Assembly: GCF_902859595.1 (NCBI RefSeq)
Contig: NZ_CADIJQ010000002.1
Coordinates: 310,001 to 374,000 of the forward strand
From: Achromobacter kerstersii
Lineage (GTDB): Bacteria; Pseudomonadota; Gammaproteobacteria; Burkholderiales; Burkholderiaceae_B
Reading direction: 5' to 3'
DNA: 64,000 bases
Every line of letters starts with the position of its first letter. The first letter of the stretch is position 1. The notes under the pieces were generated by a model that was not told the origin of the DNA, made no database searches, and was given only the letters and a program-made list of their open reading frames with translations. The translations under genes and the position numbers were made by a program. Shown piece after piece: positions 29,462 to 39,437 of the stretch.

Positions 29462-31288
29462 ATGCCCTATGTCACCCCGCTACAGGATTTCCGCTTCGCG
29501 CTGAAAGAGCTTGCCGGCCTGGACGCCATCCTGAAACTGCCCGGGTTTGAAGAGGTTACCCCCGACCTGGTGGACGCCATCCTGGACGAGAACGGCCGCT
29601 TCGTTGAGCAGGCCGTGGCGCCCCTTAACGTGCCAGGCGATACGCAGCCGCCCGTCTGGAAAGATGGGCAGGTCACGACCACGCCCGGCTACGCCCAAGG
29701 GTTCAAGGACTATGCGGCAGGCGGCTGGCAGGGCTTGCAGCACCCGCAGATGTGGGGAGGGCAAGGGCTGCCGAAGCTGGTGGCGGCAGCGCCGGGCGAA
29801 AATATCCAGGCGGCCAGTCTGGCGTTTTCCTTGTGCCCGATGCTGACGGACGGCGTGATCGAAGCCGTGCTGACGGTGGGGTCGGAGGCGCAGCGCAAGC
29901 AATATGTGCCGAACCTGATCGCCGGCAAATGGACGGGCACCATGAACCTGACCGAGCCGCAGGCCGGGTCGGATCTGGCCCAGGTCGCCACGCGCGCGGT
30001 GCGCCAGGACGACGGCACGTTCCGCCTGTTCGGGCAGAAGATCTTCATCACGTTCGGCGAACACGACCTGGCTGAGAACATCATCCACCTGGTGTTGGCG
30101 CGCACGCCGGATGCGCCGGCGGGTGTGAAGGGCATCTCGCTCTTTATCGTGCCGAAGTTCCTGGTCAATGCCGATGGCAGCCTGGGCAAGCGCAACGACG
30201 TGTGGTGCGCATCGCTGGAACACAAGCTGGGCATTCATGGCAGCCCGACGGCCGAGCTGCTGTACGGCTCGGGCAAGGGCGATGTCGGCGAAGGCGCGGT
30301 GGGCTATCAGGTGGGCGAGCTGAACCGCGGCCTGGAATATATGTTCATCATGATGAACGCGGCGCGCTACTCGGTGGGCCAGCAGGGCATAGGCGTGTCT
30401 GAACGCGCGTATCAGCATGCGCTTGCCTATGCGCGCGAACGCGTGCAGGGCCGCGCGGTGGAAGGGTCGCCAGGGCCGGTGGCCATCGTGCATCACCCGG
30501 ATGTGCAGCGCATGCTCTTGACGATGAAGGCGCTGACGGAAGCGGCGCGCGCGGTGTCCTACGTGACGGCCGCGGCGCACGACAAGGGCACGCACCATCC
30601 TGACCCGGAACAGCGTTCGCGCAACCGCGCGTTTTACGAATACATGGTGCCGGTGGTGAAGGGCTATTCCACCGAAATGGCCGTGGAAGTGGCCTCGCTG
30701 GGCATTCAGGTGCACGGCGGCATGGGCTTCATCGAGGAAACGGGCGCGGCTCAGTTTTACCGCGACGCGCGCATTCTTCCCATCTACGAAGGCACCACCG
30801 CCATTCAGGCCAATGATCTGGTCGGCCGCAAGACGCAGCGTGACGGCGGCGCCACCGCCTACGCGGCCATCGCGGCGATGCGCGAAACGCTGCGTGCGGT
30901 GGAAGCGGAATCGACCCGGGCGGCGGCGAACGAGCGCGATGCGCTGCGCCTGCTGCGCGACAACCTGGACAGCGCCATTCAGGCCTATGAAGCCGGCGTG
31001 GGCTTTATTCTTGAGCAGTCGGCCGCCAACGTCCGGGCCGTTTATTCCAGCAGCGTGCCGTACCTGATGCTGGCGGGCGTGGTGCATGGCGGCTGGCAGA
31101 TGGCGCGTGCCGTGCTGGGCTGCCGCAAGCACATTGCCGCGGGGTCCACCGACCCGTTCCATTCGTCAAAGATCGCAACCGGATTGTTCTATGCCGCGCA
31201 CATCCTGCCGCGCGCATTGGCGCTGTCCGCGGCGGTGCGCGCTGGCGTCATCGCAGACGCTTGCGGAGCGGCTTCAGATATTGCATAA
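29462..31288 (+). CDS. Acyl-CoA dehydrogenase (DmdC/FadE-like, long form)
   Basis: FAD-dependent dehydrogenase of 608 residues, the long class with a C-terminal extra domain as in 3-methylmercaptopropionyl-CoA dehydrogenase. Motifs: TMNLTEPQAGSDL (FAD/substrate loop), GIHGSPTAEL, and QVHGGMGFIEETGAAQFYRD. The catalytic-base segment is YEGTTAIQANDL. Substrate is not certain: medium- or long-chain acyl-CoA is as likely as MMPA-CoA. It probably passes electrons to EtfBA encoded 6 kb upstream. Confidence 0.88.
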   Translation: MPYVTPLQDFRFALKELAGLDAILKLPGFEEVTPDLVDAILDENGRFVEQAVAPLNVPGDTQPPVWKDGQVTTTPGYAQGFKDYAAGGWQGLQHPQMWGGQGLPKLVAAAPGENIQAASLAFSLCPMLTDGVIEAVLTVGSEAQRKQYVPNLIAGKWTGTMNLTEPQAGSDLAQVATRAVRQDDGTFRLFGQKIFITFGEHDLAENIIHLVLARTPDAPAGVKGISLFIVPKFLVNADGSLGKRNDVWCASLEHKLGIHGSPTAELLYGSGKGDVGEGAVGYQVGELNRGLEYMFIMMNAARYSVGQQGIGVSERAYQHALAYARERVQGRAVEGSPGPVAIVHHPDVQRMLLTMKALTEAARAVSYVTAAAHDKGTHHPDPEQRSRNRAFYEYMVPVVKGYSTEMAVEVASLGIQVHGGMGFIEETGAAQFYRDARILPIYEGTTAIQANDLVGRKTQRDGGATAYAAIAAMRETLRAVEAESTRAAANERDALRLLRDNLDSAIQAYEAGVGFILEQSAANVRAVYSSSVPYLMLAGVVHGGWQMARAVLGCRKHIAAGSTDPFHSSKIATGLFYAAHILPRALALSAAVRAGVIADACGAASDIA

Positions 31289-31380
31289 GGTTATATGGCT
31301 TGCGTATTTCCTCCACCGAAGGTTTGATGGAAGAATCGTTTCACACGAGCCCCTCTCAACTGCATTGCATAGGAGACACC

Positions 31381-32022
31381 ATGAGTCATCTACGTCTGGG
31401 CGATACCGCCCCCGATTTCGAGCAGGAATCCTCGGCCGGCCCCATCCGCTTCCACGAGTATCTGGGCAATAGTTGGGGCGTGCTGTTTTCGCACCCGGCC
31501 GATTTCACGCCGGTGTGCACGACCGAATTGGGCTACACGGCCAAGCTGGCTGACGAGTTCGCCAAGCGCAACGTGAAGGTGCTGGCCTTGTCGGTGGACG
31601 GCACCGATTCCCACTCGAAGTGGATCGAAGACATCAACGACACGCAATCGACCAAGGTCAATTTCCCGATCCTGGCCGACAAGGACCGCAAGGTTTCCGA
31701 GCTCTACGACATGATCCACCCGAATGCCAACGCCACCCTGACGGTGCGTTCGGTGTTCATCATCGATCCCAACAAGAAGGTGCGCCTGATCATCACGTAT
31801 CCGGCCAGCACGGGCCGTAACTTCAACGAGATCCTGCGCGTGATTGATTCGCTGCAACTGACCGACAGCCACAGCGTGGCCACGCCGGTCAACTGGGAAG
31901 ATGGCGACGATGTGATCATCGTTCCGTCCCTGCAAGACGAAGCCGTGATCAAGCAGAAGTTCCCCAAGGGTTACAAGGCCGTGCGCCCGTACTTGCGCAT
32001 TACGCCGCAACCGAATAAGTAA
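31381..32022 (+). CDS. 1-Cys peroxiredoxin (Prx6 type)
   Basis: Reduces H2O2 and alkyl hydroperoxides. The ATG follows AGGAGA; 213 residues. The protein has a single cysteine, the peroxidatic C46 in HPADFTPVCTTELG, and the long C-terminal domain of the Prx6 class (VNWEDGDDVIIVPSL). With no resolving Cys it needs an external thiol for recycling. It has its own terminator and stands before the sulfate operon. Confidence 0.94.
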   Translation: MSHLRLGDTAPDFEQESSAGPIRFHEYLGNSWGVLFSHPADFTPVCTTELGYTAKLADEFAKRNVKVLALSVDGTDSHSKWIEDINDTQSTKVNFPILADKDRKVSELYDMIHPNANATLTVRSVFIIDPNKKVRLIITYPASTGRNFNEILRVIDSLQLTDSHSVATPVNWEDGDDVIIVPSLQDEAVIKQKFPKGYKAVRPYLRITPQPNK

Positions 32023-32076
32023 ATTCGGAATTTGGGGGGTAGACCTCCCCATCCGAACGCGGCGTTCAGCCGCCCG

Positions 32077-32117
32077 AACCACCGCCTTTCTCATAGGGAA
32101 ACGCGGTGGTTTTTTTT
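32077..32117 (+). terminator. Rho-independent terminator after the peroxiredoxin gene
   Basis: AACCACCGC (32077-32085) pairs with GCGGTGGTT (32103-32111) around a 17-base loop that can pair partly itself; a T8 run follows. Confidence 0.85.
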
Positions 32118-32235
32118 ATGCGTAAGACTTGTCCTATATGCCTGGAGGCGATGAGCAATCAAAAAATGATTCGTTCCGTTCAGAATGTCCTGCCAGCACA
32201 CTTGCTTCCACATTGCCAAATACAGGGAGCAAGGG

Positions 32236-33264
32236 ATGTCTTTCAGGAAAGCCGGTTGGTTGGCCGCGTTGGCGGCGGTGACAGTTTCGCTGGCGGCGAT
32301 CGCCCCGGCTCACGCGCAGCAAAAACAGACCTTGCTGAACGTGTCCTACGACCCGACGCGCGAGCTCTATCGCGCCATCGATGACGCCTTCATCAAGCAG
32401 TACAAGGAAAAGGCCAACGTCGACCTGACGATCCGCCAATCCCACGGCGGTTCCGGCCGCCAGGCGCGCTCGGTCATCGACGGGCTGGAAGCCGACGTGG
32501 TGACACTGGCGCTGGCTTATGACATCGACGCCATCGCCGACCGCGGCCTGGTGCCCGAGAACTGGCAGACCCGTTTGCCGCAAAACAGCTCGCCCTATAC
32601 GTCCACCATCGTGTTCCTGGTACGCAAGGGCAACCCCAAGGCCATCAAGGACTGGGACGATCTGGTGAAAGACGGCGTGCAAGTCATCACCCCGAACCCG
32701 AAGACCTCGGGCGGCGCGCGCTGGAACTATCTGGCCGCCTGGGCCTACGCGCTGGAGAAGAACGGCGGCAGCGAAGAGAAAGCCCGCGCGTATGTCGGCG
32801 ACCTGCTCAAGCATGTGCCGGTGCTGGATACGGGCGCACGCGGCGCCACCACCACCTTCGTCGAACGCGGTGTGGGCGACGTATTGCTGGCATGGGAAAA
32901 CGAAGCCTTCCTGGCGTTGGAAGAGCTGGGTCCGGACAAGTTCGACATCGTGGTGCCGTCGCTGTCCATCCTGGCCGAACCGCCGGTGGCCATCGTCGAC
33001 AAGATCGTCGACAAGAAGGGCACCCGCGCCGCCGCGCAGGCCTATCTGGAATTCCTGTACACACCCGCCGCGCAGGAAATCATTGCGAAGAACTATTACC
33101 GGCCCATCGACAAGACGGTCGCCGCCAAGTACGAAAGCAAGTTCCCCAAGGTCAAGCTCGTCACCATCGACGACAAGATCTTCGGCGGCTGGCGCAAGGC
33201 GCAGAAAGATCACTTCAGTGATGGCGGCACCTTCGACCAGATCTACCTGCCGCAAAAGAAATAA
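32236..33264 (+). CDS. sbp: Periplasmic sulfate-binding protein
   Basis: Sulfate/thiosulfate receptor of the CysTWA ABC importer. 342 residues, starting at the ATG after AGGGAGCAAGGG. Signal peptide [20 protein letters not shown], with cleavage before QQK. Family motifs: [30 protein letters not shown] and [16 protein letters not shown]. First gene of the sbp-cysTWA-cysHDN operon; a CysB-type site is expected but I cannot pick one out. Confidence 0.96.
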   Translation: MSFRKAGWLAALAAVTVSLAAIAPAHAQQKQTLLNVSYDPTRELYRAIDDAFIKQYKEKANVDLTIRQSHGGSGRQARSVIDGLEADVVTLALAYDIDAIADRGLVPENWQTRLPQNSSPYTSTIVFLVRKGNPKAIKDWDDLVKDGVQVITPNPKTSGGARWNYLAAWAYALEKNGGSEEKARAYVGDLLKHVPVLDTGARGATTTFVERGVGDVLLAWENEAFLALEELGPDKFDIVVPSLSILAEPPVAIVDKIVDKKGTRAAAQAYLEFLYTPAAQEIIAKNYYRPIDKTVAAKYESKFPKVKLVTIDDKIFGGWRKAQKDHFSDGGTFDQIYLPQKK

Positions 33265-33288
33265 TCAGACGACGATCGGACGACGGCC

Positions 33289-34179
33289 ATGACGACTGCC
33301 TCGAACCCGACGGCAAACGGCGCGCAAGCGCCTTTTGCCGTTCGGCGCAATAGCCCGGGTGTGCTGCCCGGATTCGGCATTTCCATGGGTTACGCGGTGC
33401 TGTATCTGAGCGTGCTCGTGTTGATCCCCCTGGCAGCCTTGCCCATCAAGAGCGCGGAACTGGGCTGGCAAGGGTTTTGGGACGCCGTGACGGCGCCTCG
33501 GGTGATGGCGTCTTATCAGCTGACGTTCGGCGCATCGCTGATTGCGGCGCTGGTGAATCTGGTGTTCGGCACGGTTGTCGCCTGGGTGCTGGTGCGCTAT
33601 CGCTTTCCCGGCAAGAAGATTCTGGACGCGCTGGTGGACTTGCCGTTCGCACTGCCGACGGCGGTGGCGGGCATTGCGCTGACCGCGCTGTATTCCCAAA
33701 AGGGCTGGTTGGGCGGGCCGCTGTCTGAATGGTTTGGCCTGAAGGTCGCGTTCACGCCGCTGGGCATCGTGATTGCGCTGATCTTCATCGGCGTGCCGTT
33801 CGTGGTGCGCACCGTGCAGCCGGTGCTGGAAGACGTGGAACGCGAAATCGAAGAGGCCGCGGCCAGCCTGGGCGCGAGCCGCTGGCAGACCATCCGCCGC
33901 GTCTTGCTGCCCACCATCACGCCTGCACTGATGACGGGTTTTGCGCTGGCGTTTGCGCGCGCGGTGGGCGAGTACGGCTCGGTGGTGTTCATCGCCGGCA
34001 ACATGCCCATGGTGTCCGAGATCACGCCGCTGCTGATCATTTCCAAGCTTGAACAGTTCGACTACGCCGGCGCTGCCGCCATCGCCACCGTGATGCTGGT
34101 GTTGTCGTTCGTGCTGCTGCTGGTCATCAACCTGCTGCAAGGCTGGCAGGCGCGCCGCAACCTGGGGAGGCTCGCATGA
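33289..34179 (+). CDS. cysT: Sulfate ABC transporter permease CysT
   Basis: Inner-membrane permease of 296 residues with about six transmembrane segments. The ABC-contact EAA loop reads [22 protein letters not shown] Pro-containing, hydrophilic N-terminus of about 30 residues precedes the first helix. It overlaps cysW by 4 bases. Confidence 0.95.
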   Translation: MTTASNPTANGAQAPFAVRRNSPGVLPGFGISMGYAVLYLSVLVLIPLAALPIKSAELGWQGFWDAVTAPRVMASYQLTFGASLIAALVNLVFGTVVAWVLVRYRFPGKKILDALVDLPFALPTAVAGIALTALYSQKGWLGGPLSEWFGLKVAFTPLGIVIALIFIGVPFVVRTVQPVLEDVEREIEEAAASLGASRWQTIRRVLLPTITPALMTGFALAFARAVGEYGSVVFIAGNMPMVSEITPLLIISKLEQFDYAGAAAIATVMLVLSFVLLLVINLLQGWQARRNLGRLA

Positions 34180-35078
34180 GCGCATCGGATCGTCCCGCCC
34201 ATCTGACCGAGCCGCGCTGGGTGCGCGGCATTCTGCTGTTCATCGCGCTGGCGTTTTTGACGCTGTTTCTGCTGGTGCCGCTGGCCGCTGTTTTCGCCGA
34301 GGCGTTCAAGAAAGGCTGGCAGTTGTATCTGGACGCCATCGTCGAACCGGACGCGTGGTCCGCCATCAAGCTCACGTTGTTGGTGGCTGCGATTGCGCTG
34401 CCGGTGAACCTGGTGTTCGGCGTGGCGGCGGCCTGGGCCATTACCAAGTTCCAGTTTCGCGGCAAGCAGTTCCTGATCACGTTGATTGACCTGCCGTTCT
34501 CGGTGTCGCCCGTGGTGGCCGGGCTGGTGTTCATTTTGCTGTTCGGCACGCAAGGCTGGCTGGGCGGCTGGTTGCAGGACCACGACATCAAGATCGTCTA
34601 CGCCGTGCCGGGCATCATCCTGGCGACGCTCTTTGTCACCTTCCCGTTTGTGGCGCGCGAATTGATTCCGCTGATGCAGGCGCAGGGCAGCGAAGAAGAG
34701 CAGGCGGCGCTGACACTCGGCGCCAGCGGCTGGCAGATCTTCTGGCGCGTGACGCTGCCGAACATCAAGTGGGGCCTGCTGTACGGCGCCATTCTGTGCA
34801 ACGCGCGCGCCATGGGCGAATTCGGCGCGGTGTCGGTGGTGTCCGGGCAAGTCCGGGGGCTGACCAACACGATGACGCTGCACGTCGAGATTCTCTACAA
34901 CGAATACCAGTACTCCGCGGCGTTTGCCGTGGCATCGCTGCTGGCCTTGCTGGCGCTGGTGACGCTGGTGGCGAAGAACGTAGTCGAGTGGCGCAACGCG
35001 CGCTTCCTGCGGGCGGCCGACCTGCCGGTCGAATACCCCGGCCAACCGGCGGCAACCCTCAAACCGGCCGTCGCCTGA
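34176..35078 (+). CDS. cysW: Sulfate ABC transporter permease CysW
   Basis: Second permease of the sulfate importer, 300 residues. Its EAA-type loop is [19 protein letters not shown], slightly diverged as usual in Cys[16 protein letters not shown] is a typical membrane segment. It starts in an ATGA overlap with cysT and ends 26 bases before cysA. Confidence 0.95.
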   Translation: MSASDRPAHLTEPRWVRGILLFIALAFLTLFLLVPLAAVFAEAFKKGWQLYLDAIVEPDAWSAIKLTLLVAAIALPVNLVFGVAAAWAITKFQFRGKQFLITLIDLPFSVSPVVAGLVFILLFGTQGWLGGWLQDHDIKIVYAVPGIILATLFVTFPFVARELIPLMQAQGSEEEQAALTLGASGWQIFWRVTLPNIKWGLLYGAILCNARAMGEFGAVSVVSGQVRGLTNTMTLHVEILYNEYQYSAAFAVASLLALLALVTLVAKNVVEWRNARFLRAADLPVEYPGQPAATLKPAVA

Positions 35079-35104
35079 CGCGCCCGGTTCAGACGGAGAC
35101 AAGC

Positions 35105-36169
35105 ATGAGTATCGAAGTTCGTAATCTATCCAAGCAGTTCGGCCAGTTTCGGGCGCTGAATGACGTATCGCTGCACATCGAAACCGGTGAACTCGTGGCG
35201 CTGCTGGGGCCATCGGGCTGTGGCAAGACGACGCTGCTGCGCATCATCGCGGGTCTTGAAGCGCCGGATTCCGGCAGCGTGCTGTTCGCGGGCGAAGATG
35301 CAACCGCAGTGGACGTGCGCCAGCGTCAGGTGGGTTTCGTGTTCCAGCACTATGCGCTGTTCAAGCACATGACGGTGTTTGAAAACGTGGCCTTCGGCCT
35401 GCGTGTGAAGCATCGTTCGCAGCGGCCGCCGGAAGACCAGATCAAGCGCAAGGTGCATGAGCTGTTGACGCTGGTGCAATTGGACTGGCTGGCCGACCGC
35501 TACCCGGCGCAACTGTCGGGCGGGCAGCGTCAACGCATTGCGTTGGCCCGCGCGCTGGCCGTTGAGCCGCGCGTGCTGTTGCTGGACGAACCGTTCGGCG
35601 CGCTGGACGCCAAGGTGCGCAAGGAACTGCGGCGCTGGCTGCGCCGGCTGCATGATGAACTGAACGTGGCCAGCGTGTTCGTCACCCATGACCAGGAAGA
35701 AGCGCTGGAAGTGTCCGACCGCGTGGTGCTGATGAACGCCGGCCGTATTGAGCAGGTGGGCACGCCGCGCGAAGTCTGGGAAGGCCCGGCCACGCCGTTC
35801 GTTTATGGCTTTCTGGGCGACGTCAACCAATTGCAGGGCGTGGCGACGCGTGGCGTTTGGGAAGGCGCGGGGCTGTCGCTGCCCGCGCCTGATCTGGCGC
35901 AAGCGGATGCGCAGCGCGCCACCGCCTATGTGCGCCCGCACGAGTTCGACATCGAACGTTATCGCGCGGGCGGCGAGGGGATTCCGGTGCGGCTGGCGCA
36001 CGCGTATCTGGCCGGACCCAGCGCGTATCTGGAACTGACCCGCCAGGATTCCGACGTCATCATCGAAGCCGAAGTGCCCGAGTACCAGTACCGGGAGCTG
36101 AACCTGCGCGATGGCGAAACTCTGTTGGCGCGTCCCCGGCGTGCCCGTATTTTTGCGGTGCAGCCATGA
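35105..36169 (+). CDS. cysA: Sulfate/thiosulfate ABC transporter ATP-binding protein
   Basis: ATPase of the sulfate importer; 354 residues from the ATG after GGAGAC. Walker [10 protein letters not shown], signature [15 protein letters not shown], Walker [12 protein letters not shown], and H-loop [10 protein letters not shown]. The C-terminal ~110 residues form the TOBE-like regulatory domain of the family. It overlaps cysH by 4 bases, tying uptake to reduction. Confidence 0.97.
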   Translation: MSIEVRNLSKQFGQFRALNDVSLHIETGELVALLGPSGCGKTTLLRIIAGLEAPDSGSVLFAGEDATAVDVRQRQVGFVFQHYALFKHMTVFENVAFGLRVKHRSQRPPEDQIKRKVHELLTLVQLDWLADRYPAQLSGGQRQRIALARALAVEPRVLLLDEPFGALDAKVRKELRRWLRRLHDELNVASVFVTHDQEEALEVSDRVVLMNAGRIEQVGTPREVWEGPATPFVYGFLGDVNQLQGVATRGVWEGAGLSLPAPDLAQADAQRATAYVRPHEFDIERYRAGGEGIPVRLAHAYLAGPSAYLELTRQDSDVIIEAEVPEYQYRELNLRDGETLLARPRRARIFAVQP

Positions 36170-36936
36170 CGACTGTATCTGCGCGTTCTGTTGATCGCTC
36201 GTCCGATCTTCTCGCCAACCTGGAGCCCGCGTTGGCCCAACGCTGGCGCGACCTGGTCGAGCGCCTGGCGCAAGTCCAGCGCCGCTACCCGGACGCCGCG
36301 CTGGCCTCGTCGCTGGCGGCCGAAGACATGGTGCTGACGCACGCCATCTACGAATCGGGCCTGGACCTGGAAGTCTTCACGCTGGACACCGGGCGCCTGC
36401 ATGCCGAAACGCTGGGCGTGCTGGATGCCGTGCGTGCGCGTTACGGGCGTGATGTGACGGTCTACCGGCCTGTTGCCTCCGCCGTCGAGGAACACGTGGC
36501 GGCGCATGGCGCCTACGCCTTTTACGAAAGCGTGGACTTGCGCAAAGCCTGTTGCCAGATCCGCAAGGTCGAACCGCTCAAGCGCGCTCTGGCCGGACGC
36601 GGCGCGTGGATCACCGGCCAGCGCCGTCAGCAATCCACCACGCGCGGCGAACTGCCGCTGGAAGAGCAAGACGCGACGTTCGGCCTATACAAGTTCAACC
36701 CGCTGGCCGAGTGGAGCGAAGACGACGTCTGGAATCTGATCCGGGCGCTGGGCATTCCGTACAACCCGCTGCACGACCAGGGCTACCCGTCCATCGGATG
36801 CGAACCCTGTACGCGCGCGATCCGCCCGGGCGAAGACCTGCGGGCGGGGCGCTGGTGGTGGGAGTCGTCCGACTCCAAGGAATGCGGCCTGCACGCGGGC
36901 AACCGGGTCATCAGTGTTGTGGCGCGCGGCGATTGA
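36166..36936 (+). CDS. cysH: Adenylylsulfate (APS) reductase
   Basis: Reduces APS to sulfite with thioredoxin. 256 residues. It carries the iron-sulfur Cys pairs KACCQIRK and GCEPC, which mark the APS-reductase type rather than the PAPS type, plus the C-terminal catalytic ECGLH. This fits the cluster, where no APS kinase is fused to CysN. Cofactor assignment rests on the motif rule for the family. Confidence 0.94.
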   Translation: MTTVSARSVDRSSDLLANLEPALAQRWRDLVERLAQVQRRYPDAALASSLAAEDMVLTHAIYESGLDLEVFTLDTGRLHAETLGVLDAVRARYGRDVTVYRPVASAVEEHVAAHGAYAFYESVDLRKACCQIRKVEPLKRALAGRGAWITGQRRQQSTTRGELPLEEQDATFGLYKFNPLAEWSEDDVWNLIRALGIPYNPLHDQGYPSIGCEPCTRAIRPGEDLRAGRWWWESSDSKECGLHAGNRVISVVARGD

Positions 36937-36976
36937 CGCCGTCCATGAATTCGAAATCTGTTTTAGGGGAATACCT

Positions 36977-37885
36977 ATGTCTGCTGTGATCCAACGCAGC
37001 CACCTGGATTGGCTGGAATCGGAAGCGATATTCATCCTGCGCGAGGTGGCTGCTGAAAGCGAAAAGCCCGTGCTGCTGTTCTCGGGTGGTAAAGATTCCG
37101 TGGTGCTGCTGCGCCTGGCTGAAAAGGCCTTTCGCCCGGGACGCTTTCCGTTCCCGCTCATGCACATCGATACGGGTCACAACTTCGATGAAGTGATTGC
37201 GTTTCGCGACCAGCGCGCCGCCGAACTGGGCGAAACCCTGATCGTGCGCAGCGTGGAAGATTCGATCAAGCGCGGCAGCGTGGTGCTGCGCCGCGAGACC
37301 GATTCGCGCAACGCGGCGCAGGCGGTCACCTTGCTTGAAGCGATCGAAGAATTTGGCTTTGACGCCTGCATTGGCGGCGCGCGTCGCGATGAGGAAAAGG
37401 CGCGCGCCAAGGAACGCATCTTTTCGTTCCGCGACGAATTCGGCCAATGGGACCCCAAGGCGCAGCGCCCGGAACTGTGGAACCTGTTCAACACCCGCGT
37501 GCATCGCGGCGAGAACATGCGCGTCTTCCCGATTTCGAACTGGACCGAGCTGGACGTCTGGCAATACATCCAGCGCGAACAGCTGGCGCTGCCGTCGATC
37601 TACTACAGCCACGAGCGCGAGGTGGTGCGCCGCAAGGGCCTGCTGGTGCCGGTGACGCGTTTGACGCCGCCGCAAGAGGGCGAGCAGGTCGAGCGCCTGC
37701 CGGTGCGTTTCCGCACGGTGGGTGATATTTCCTGCACGTGCCCGGTGGCGTCTGACGCCGCCGACACCTACGCCATCATCGCCGAGACGGCGGTGACGGA
37801 TATCACCGAGCGCGGCGCCACGCGCATGGACGACCAGACTTCCGAGGCCTCGATGGAGCGCCGCAAGAAGGAAGGCTATTTCTGA
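36977..37885 (+). CDS. cysD: Sulfate adenylyltransferase subunit 2
   Basis: ATP-sulfurylase catalytic subunit. 302 residues from the ATG after AGGGGA. PP-loop-type ATP site LLFSGGKDSVVLLRLA; other conserved runs are HIDTGHNFDEVIAFRD and GARRDEEKARAKERIFS. It forms a complex with the GTPase CysN encoded 41 bases on. A 14-codon ORF exactly bridges the gap to cysN. Confidence 0.97.
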   Translation: MSAVIQRSHLDWLESEAIFILREVAAESEKPVLLFSGGKDSVVLLRLAEKAFRPGRFPFPLMHIDTGHNFDEVIAFRDQRAAELGETLIVRSVEDSIKRGSVVLRRETDSRNAAQAVTLLEAIEEFGFDACIGGARRDEEKARAKERIFSFRDEFGQWDPKAQRPELWNLFNTRVHRGENMRVFPISNWTELDVWQYIQREQLALPSIYYSHEREVVRRKGLLVPVTRLTPPQEGEQVERLPVRFRTVGDISCTCPVASDAADTYAIIAETAVTDITERGATRMDDQTSEASMERRKKEGYF

Positions 37886-37926
37886 ATGCACGATACGCCG
37901 GCTGCGGCCGGCGGCAGGGGACGCAC

Positions 37927-39225
37927 ATGAACGCACTGAATGATTCTTTCCTTTCCGGCGCCGGCACGGGCGTGCTGCGCCTGATCACGGCGGGTTCCGT
38001 CGACGACGGCAAGTCCACGCTGATCGGACGCTTGCTGTACGACAGCAAGGGCGTGTTCGCGGATCAGCTGGACGCGATCTCGCGCGCCAAACACAAACGG
38101 GTGGCGGGTGACGGCATTGATTTTTCGCTGCTGACCGACGGCCTGGAAGCCGAGCGCGAGCAGGGCATCACGATTGACGTGGCCTACCGCTACTTCTCGA
38201 CGCCCGCGCGCAAATTCATCATCGCCGACGCACCGGGGCACGAGCAGTACACGCGCAACATGGTCACGGGCGCATCGACGGCGGACGTGGCCGTCATCCT
38301 CATCGACGCCACGCGCGCGGCCGACGGCAAGCTGTTGGCGCAAACCAAGCGTCACAGCACCATCGCGCGCTTGCTGGGCATCCGCCACATTGTGGTCGCG
38401 GTCAACAAGATGGATCTGGTCGATTGGGACCGCGCTGTGTTCGAACGCATCCGCGATGCGTATGCGGATCTGGCGGGCAAGCTGGGCATCGAACACTTCG
38501 ATGCGCTGCCCTTGTCGGCGTTGAATGGTGACAACGTGGTCACGCTGTCGCCGAAGACGCCGTGGTACGAAGGCCAGCCATTGCTGGCGCTGCTGGAAGC
38601 GCTGGACCTGGCCAGCGATGGCCGCGCGTTGCCGCTGCGCTTCCCGGTGCAATGGGTGGCGCGTCACGACGGAGACCGCAAGGAAGATTTCCGCGGTTAT
38701 GCCGGGCGCGTGGCCAGCGGCGTGCTGCGTCCGGGCGATGCCATCACCGTGCAACCGTCGGGTGTCAGCGCAGTGGTGCGTGAAGTGCGAGTGTTTGATC
38801 GCGTGCTGGATGAAGCGGTGGCGGGTGATTCGGTCACGCTGGTGTTGGACCGTGATGTGGATGTGTCGCGCGGCGATGTCATCGTGCATACCGCCGCACC
38901 CGCGCAAGTCACGCGCGAGTTCGAAGCCGAGTTGTGCTGGCTCGATTCGCAAGCGTTGAACCCGGCGCGCAAGTATCTGTTGAAGTCGGGCACGCGGCTC
39001 ACGTCGGCGAAGATTCGTGCGGTGTTGTCGCATCGTGACATCCATGAATTGCAGGAAGTGGAGAACACCGAAGGCACGTTGCGCATGAACGATATCGGAC
39101 GCGTGACGTTCACCACGCGCGAGGCATTGGCGGTTGATCGTTATGCCGATGTGCCTGCCACCGGGGCCTTTATTTTGATCGATGAGGCCACGCATCAGAC
39201 GGCTGCCGCAGGCATGTTGCGGTAA
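37927..39225 (+). CDS. cysN: Sulfate adenylyltransferase subunit 1 (GTPase)
   Basis: EF-Tu-like GTPase that drives APS formation by CysD. 432 residues. G1 is GSVDDGKSTLIGRLL, G3 is DAPGHEQY, and G4 is NKMD. The protein ends after the EF-Tu-like beta-barrel domains, so it lacks the APS kinase (CysC) domain found in CysNC fusions. Last gene of the sulfate operon. Confidence 0.96.
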   Translation: MNALNDSFLSGAGTGVLRLITAGSVDDGKSTLIGRLLYDSKGVFADQLDAISRAKHKRVAGDGIDFSLLTDGLEAEREQGITIDVAYRYFSTPARKFIIADAPGHEQYTRNMVTGASTADVAVILIDATRAADGKLLAQTKRHSTIARLLGIRHIVVAVNKMDLVDWDRAVFERIRDAYADLAGKLGIEHFDALPLSALNGDNVVTLSPKTPWYEGQPLLALLEALDLASDGRALPLRFPVQWVARHDGDRKEDFRGYAGRVASGVLRPGDAITVQPSGVSAVVREVRVFDRVLDEAVAGDSVTLVLDRDVDVSRGDVIVHTAAPAQVTREFEAELCWLDSQALNPARKYLLKSGTRLTSAKIRAVLSHRDIHELQEVENTEGTLRMNDIGRVTFTTREALAVDRYADVPATGAFILIDEATHQTAAAGMLR

Positions 39226-39233
39226 GTGGGGTT

Positions 39234-39269
39234 CGGGCCGGAAAACAACAAAACCCGGCCCGGATTTTT
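39234..39269 (+). terminator. Terminator after cysN
   Basis: CGGGCCGG (39234-39241) pairs with CCGGCCCG (39255-39262) around a 13-base A-rich loop; GATTTTT follows. Confidence 0.8.
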
Positions 39270-39401
39270 GGTGTTGTATTTCGTCCAAACTCAATGCTGG
39301 TGCGGCTCTCCGGGCAATATCGCCTGATGAAATCGATTTGTTCAGACGGCGTCCGCGTCTTGCGGTAAAGTTGGGCTGTCTTACGAAAAGGCTTTTGGTG
39401 C

Positions 39402-39430
39402 TTGTCAAAACCACTGTGTTTTTGTACAGT
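39402..39430 (+). promoter_or_regulatory. Near-consensus promoter of the radical SAM gene
   Basis: TTGTCA (39402-39407), exact 17-base spacer, TACAGT (39425-39430). The ATG starts 8 bases after the -10, so the transcript would begin at or next to the start codon. Confidence 0.7.
39413..39430. promoter_or_regulatory. LexA-type SOS box
   Basis: ACTGTGTTTTTGTACAGT: CTGT, eight bases, ACAG, the exact spacing of the E. coli-type LexA operator, with the outer A/T pair also symmetric. It covers the spacer end and the whole -10 hexamer, an ideal position for repression. Confidence 0.75.
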
Positions 39431-39437
39431 AGTTTTT

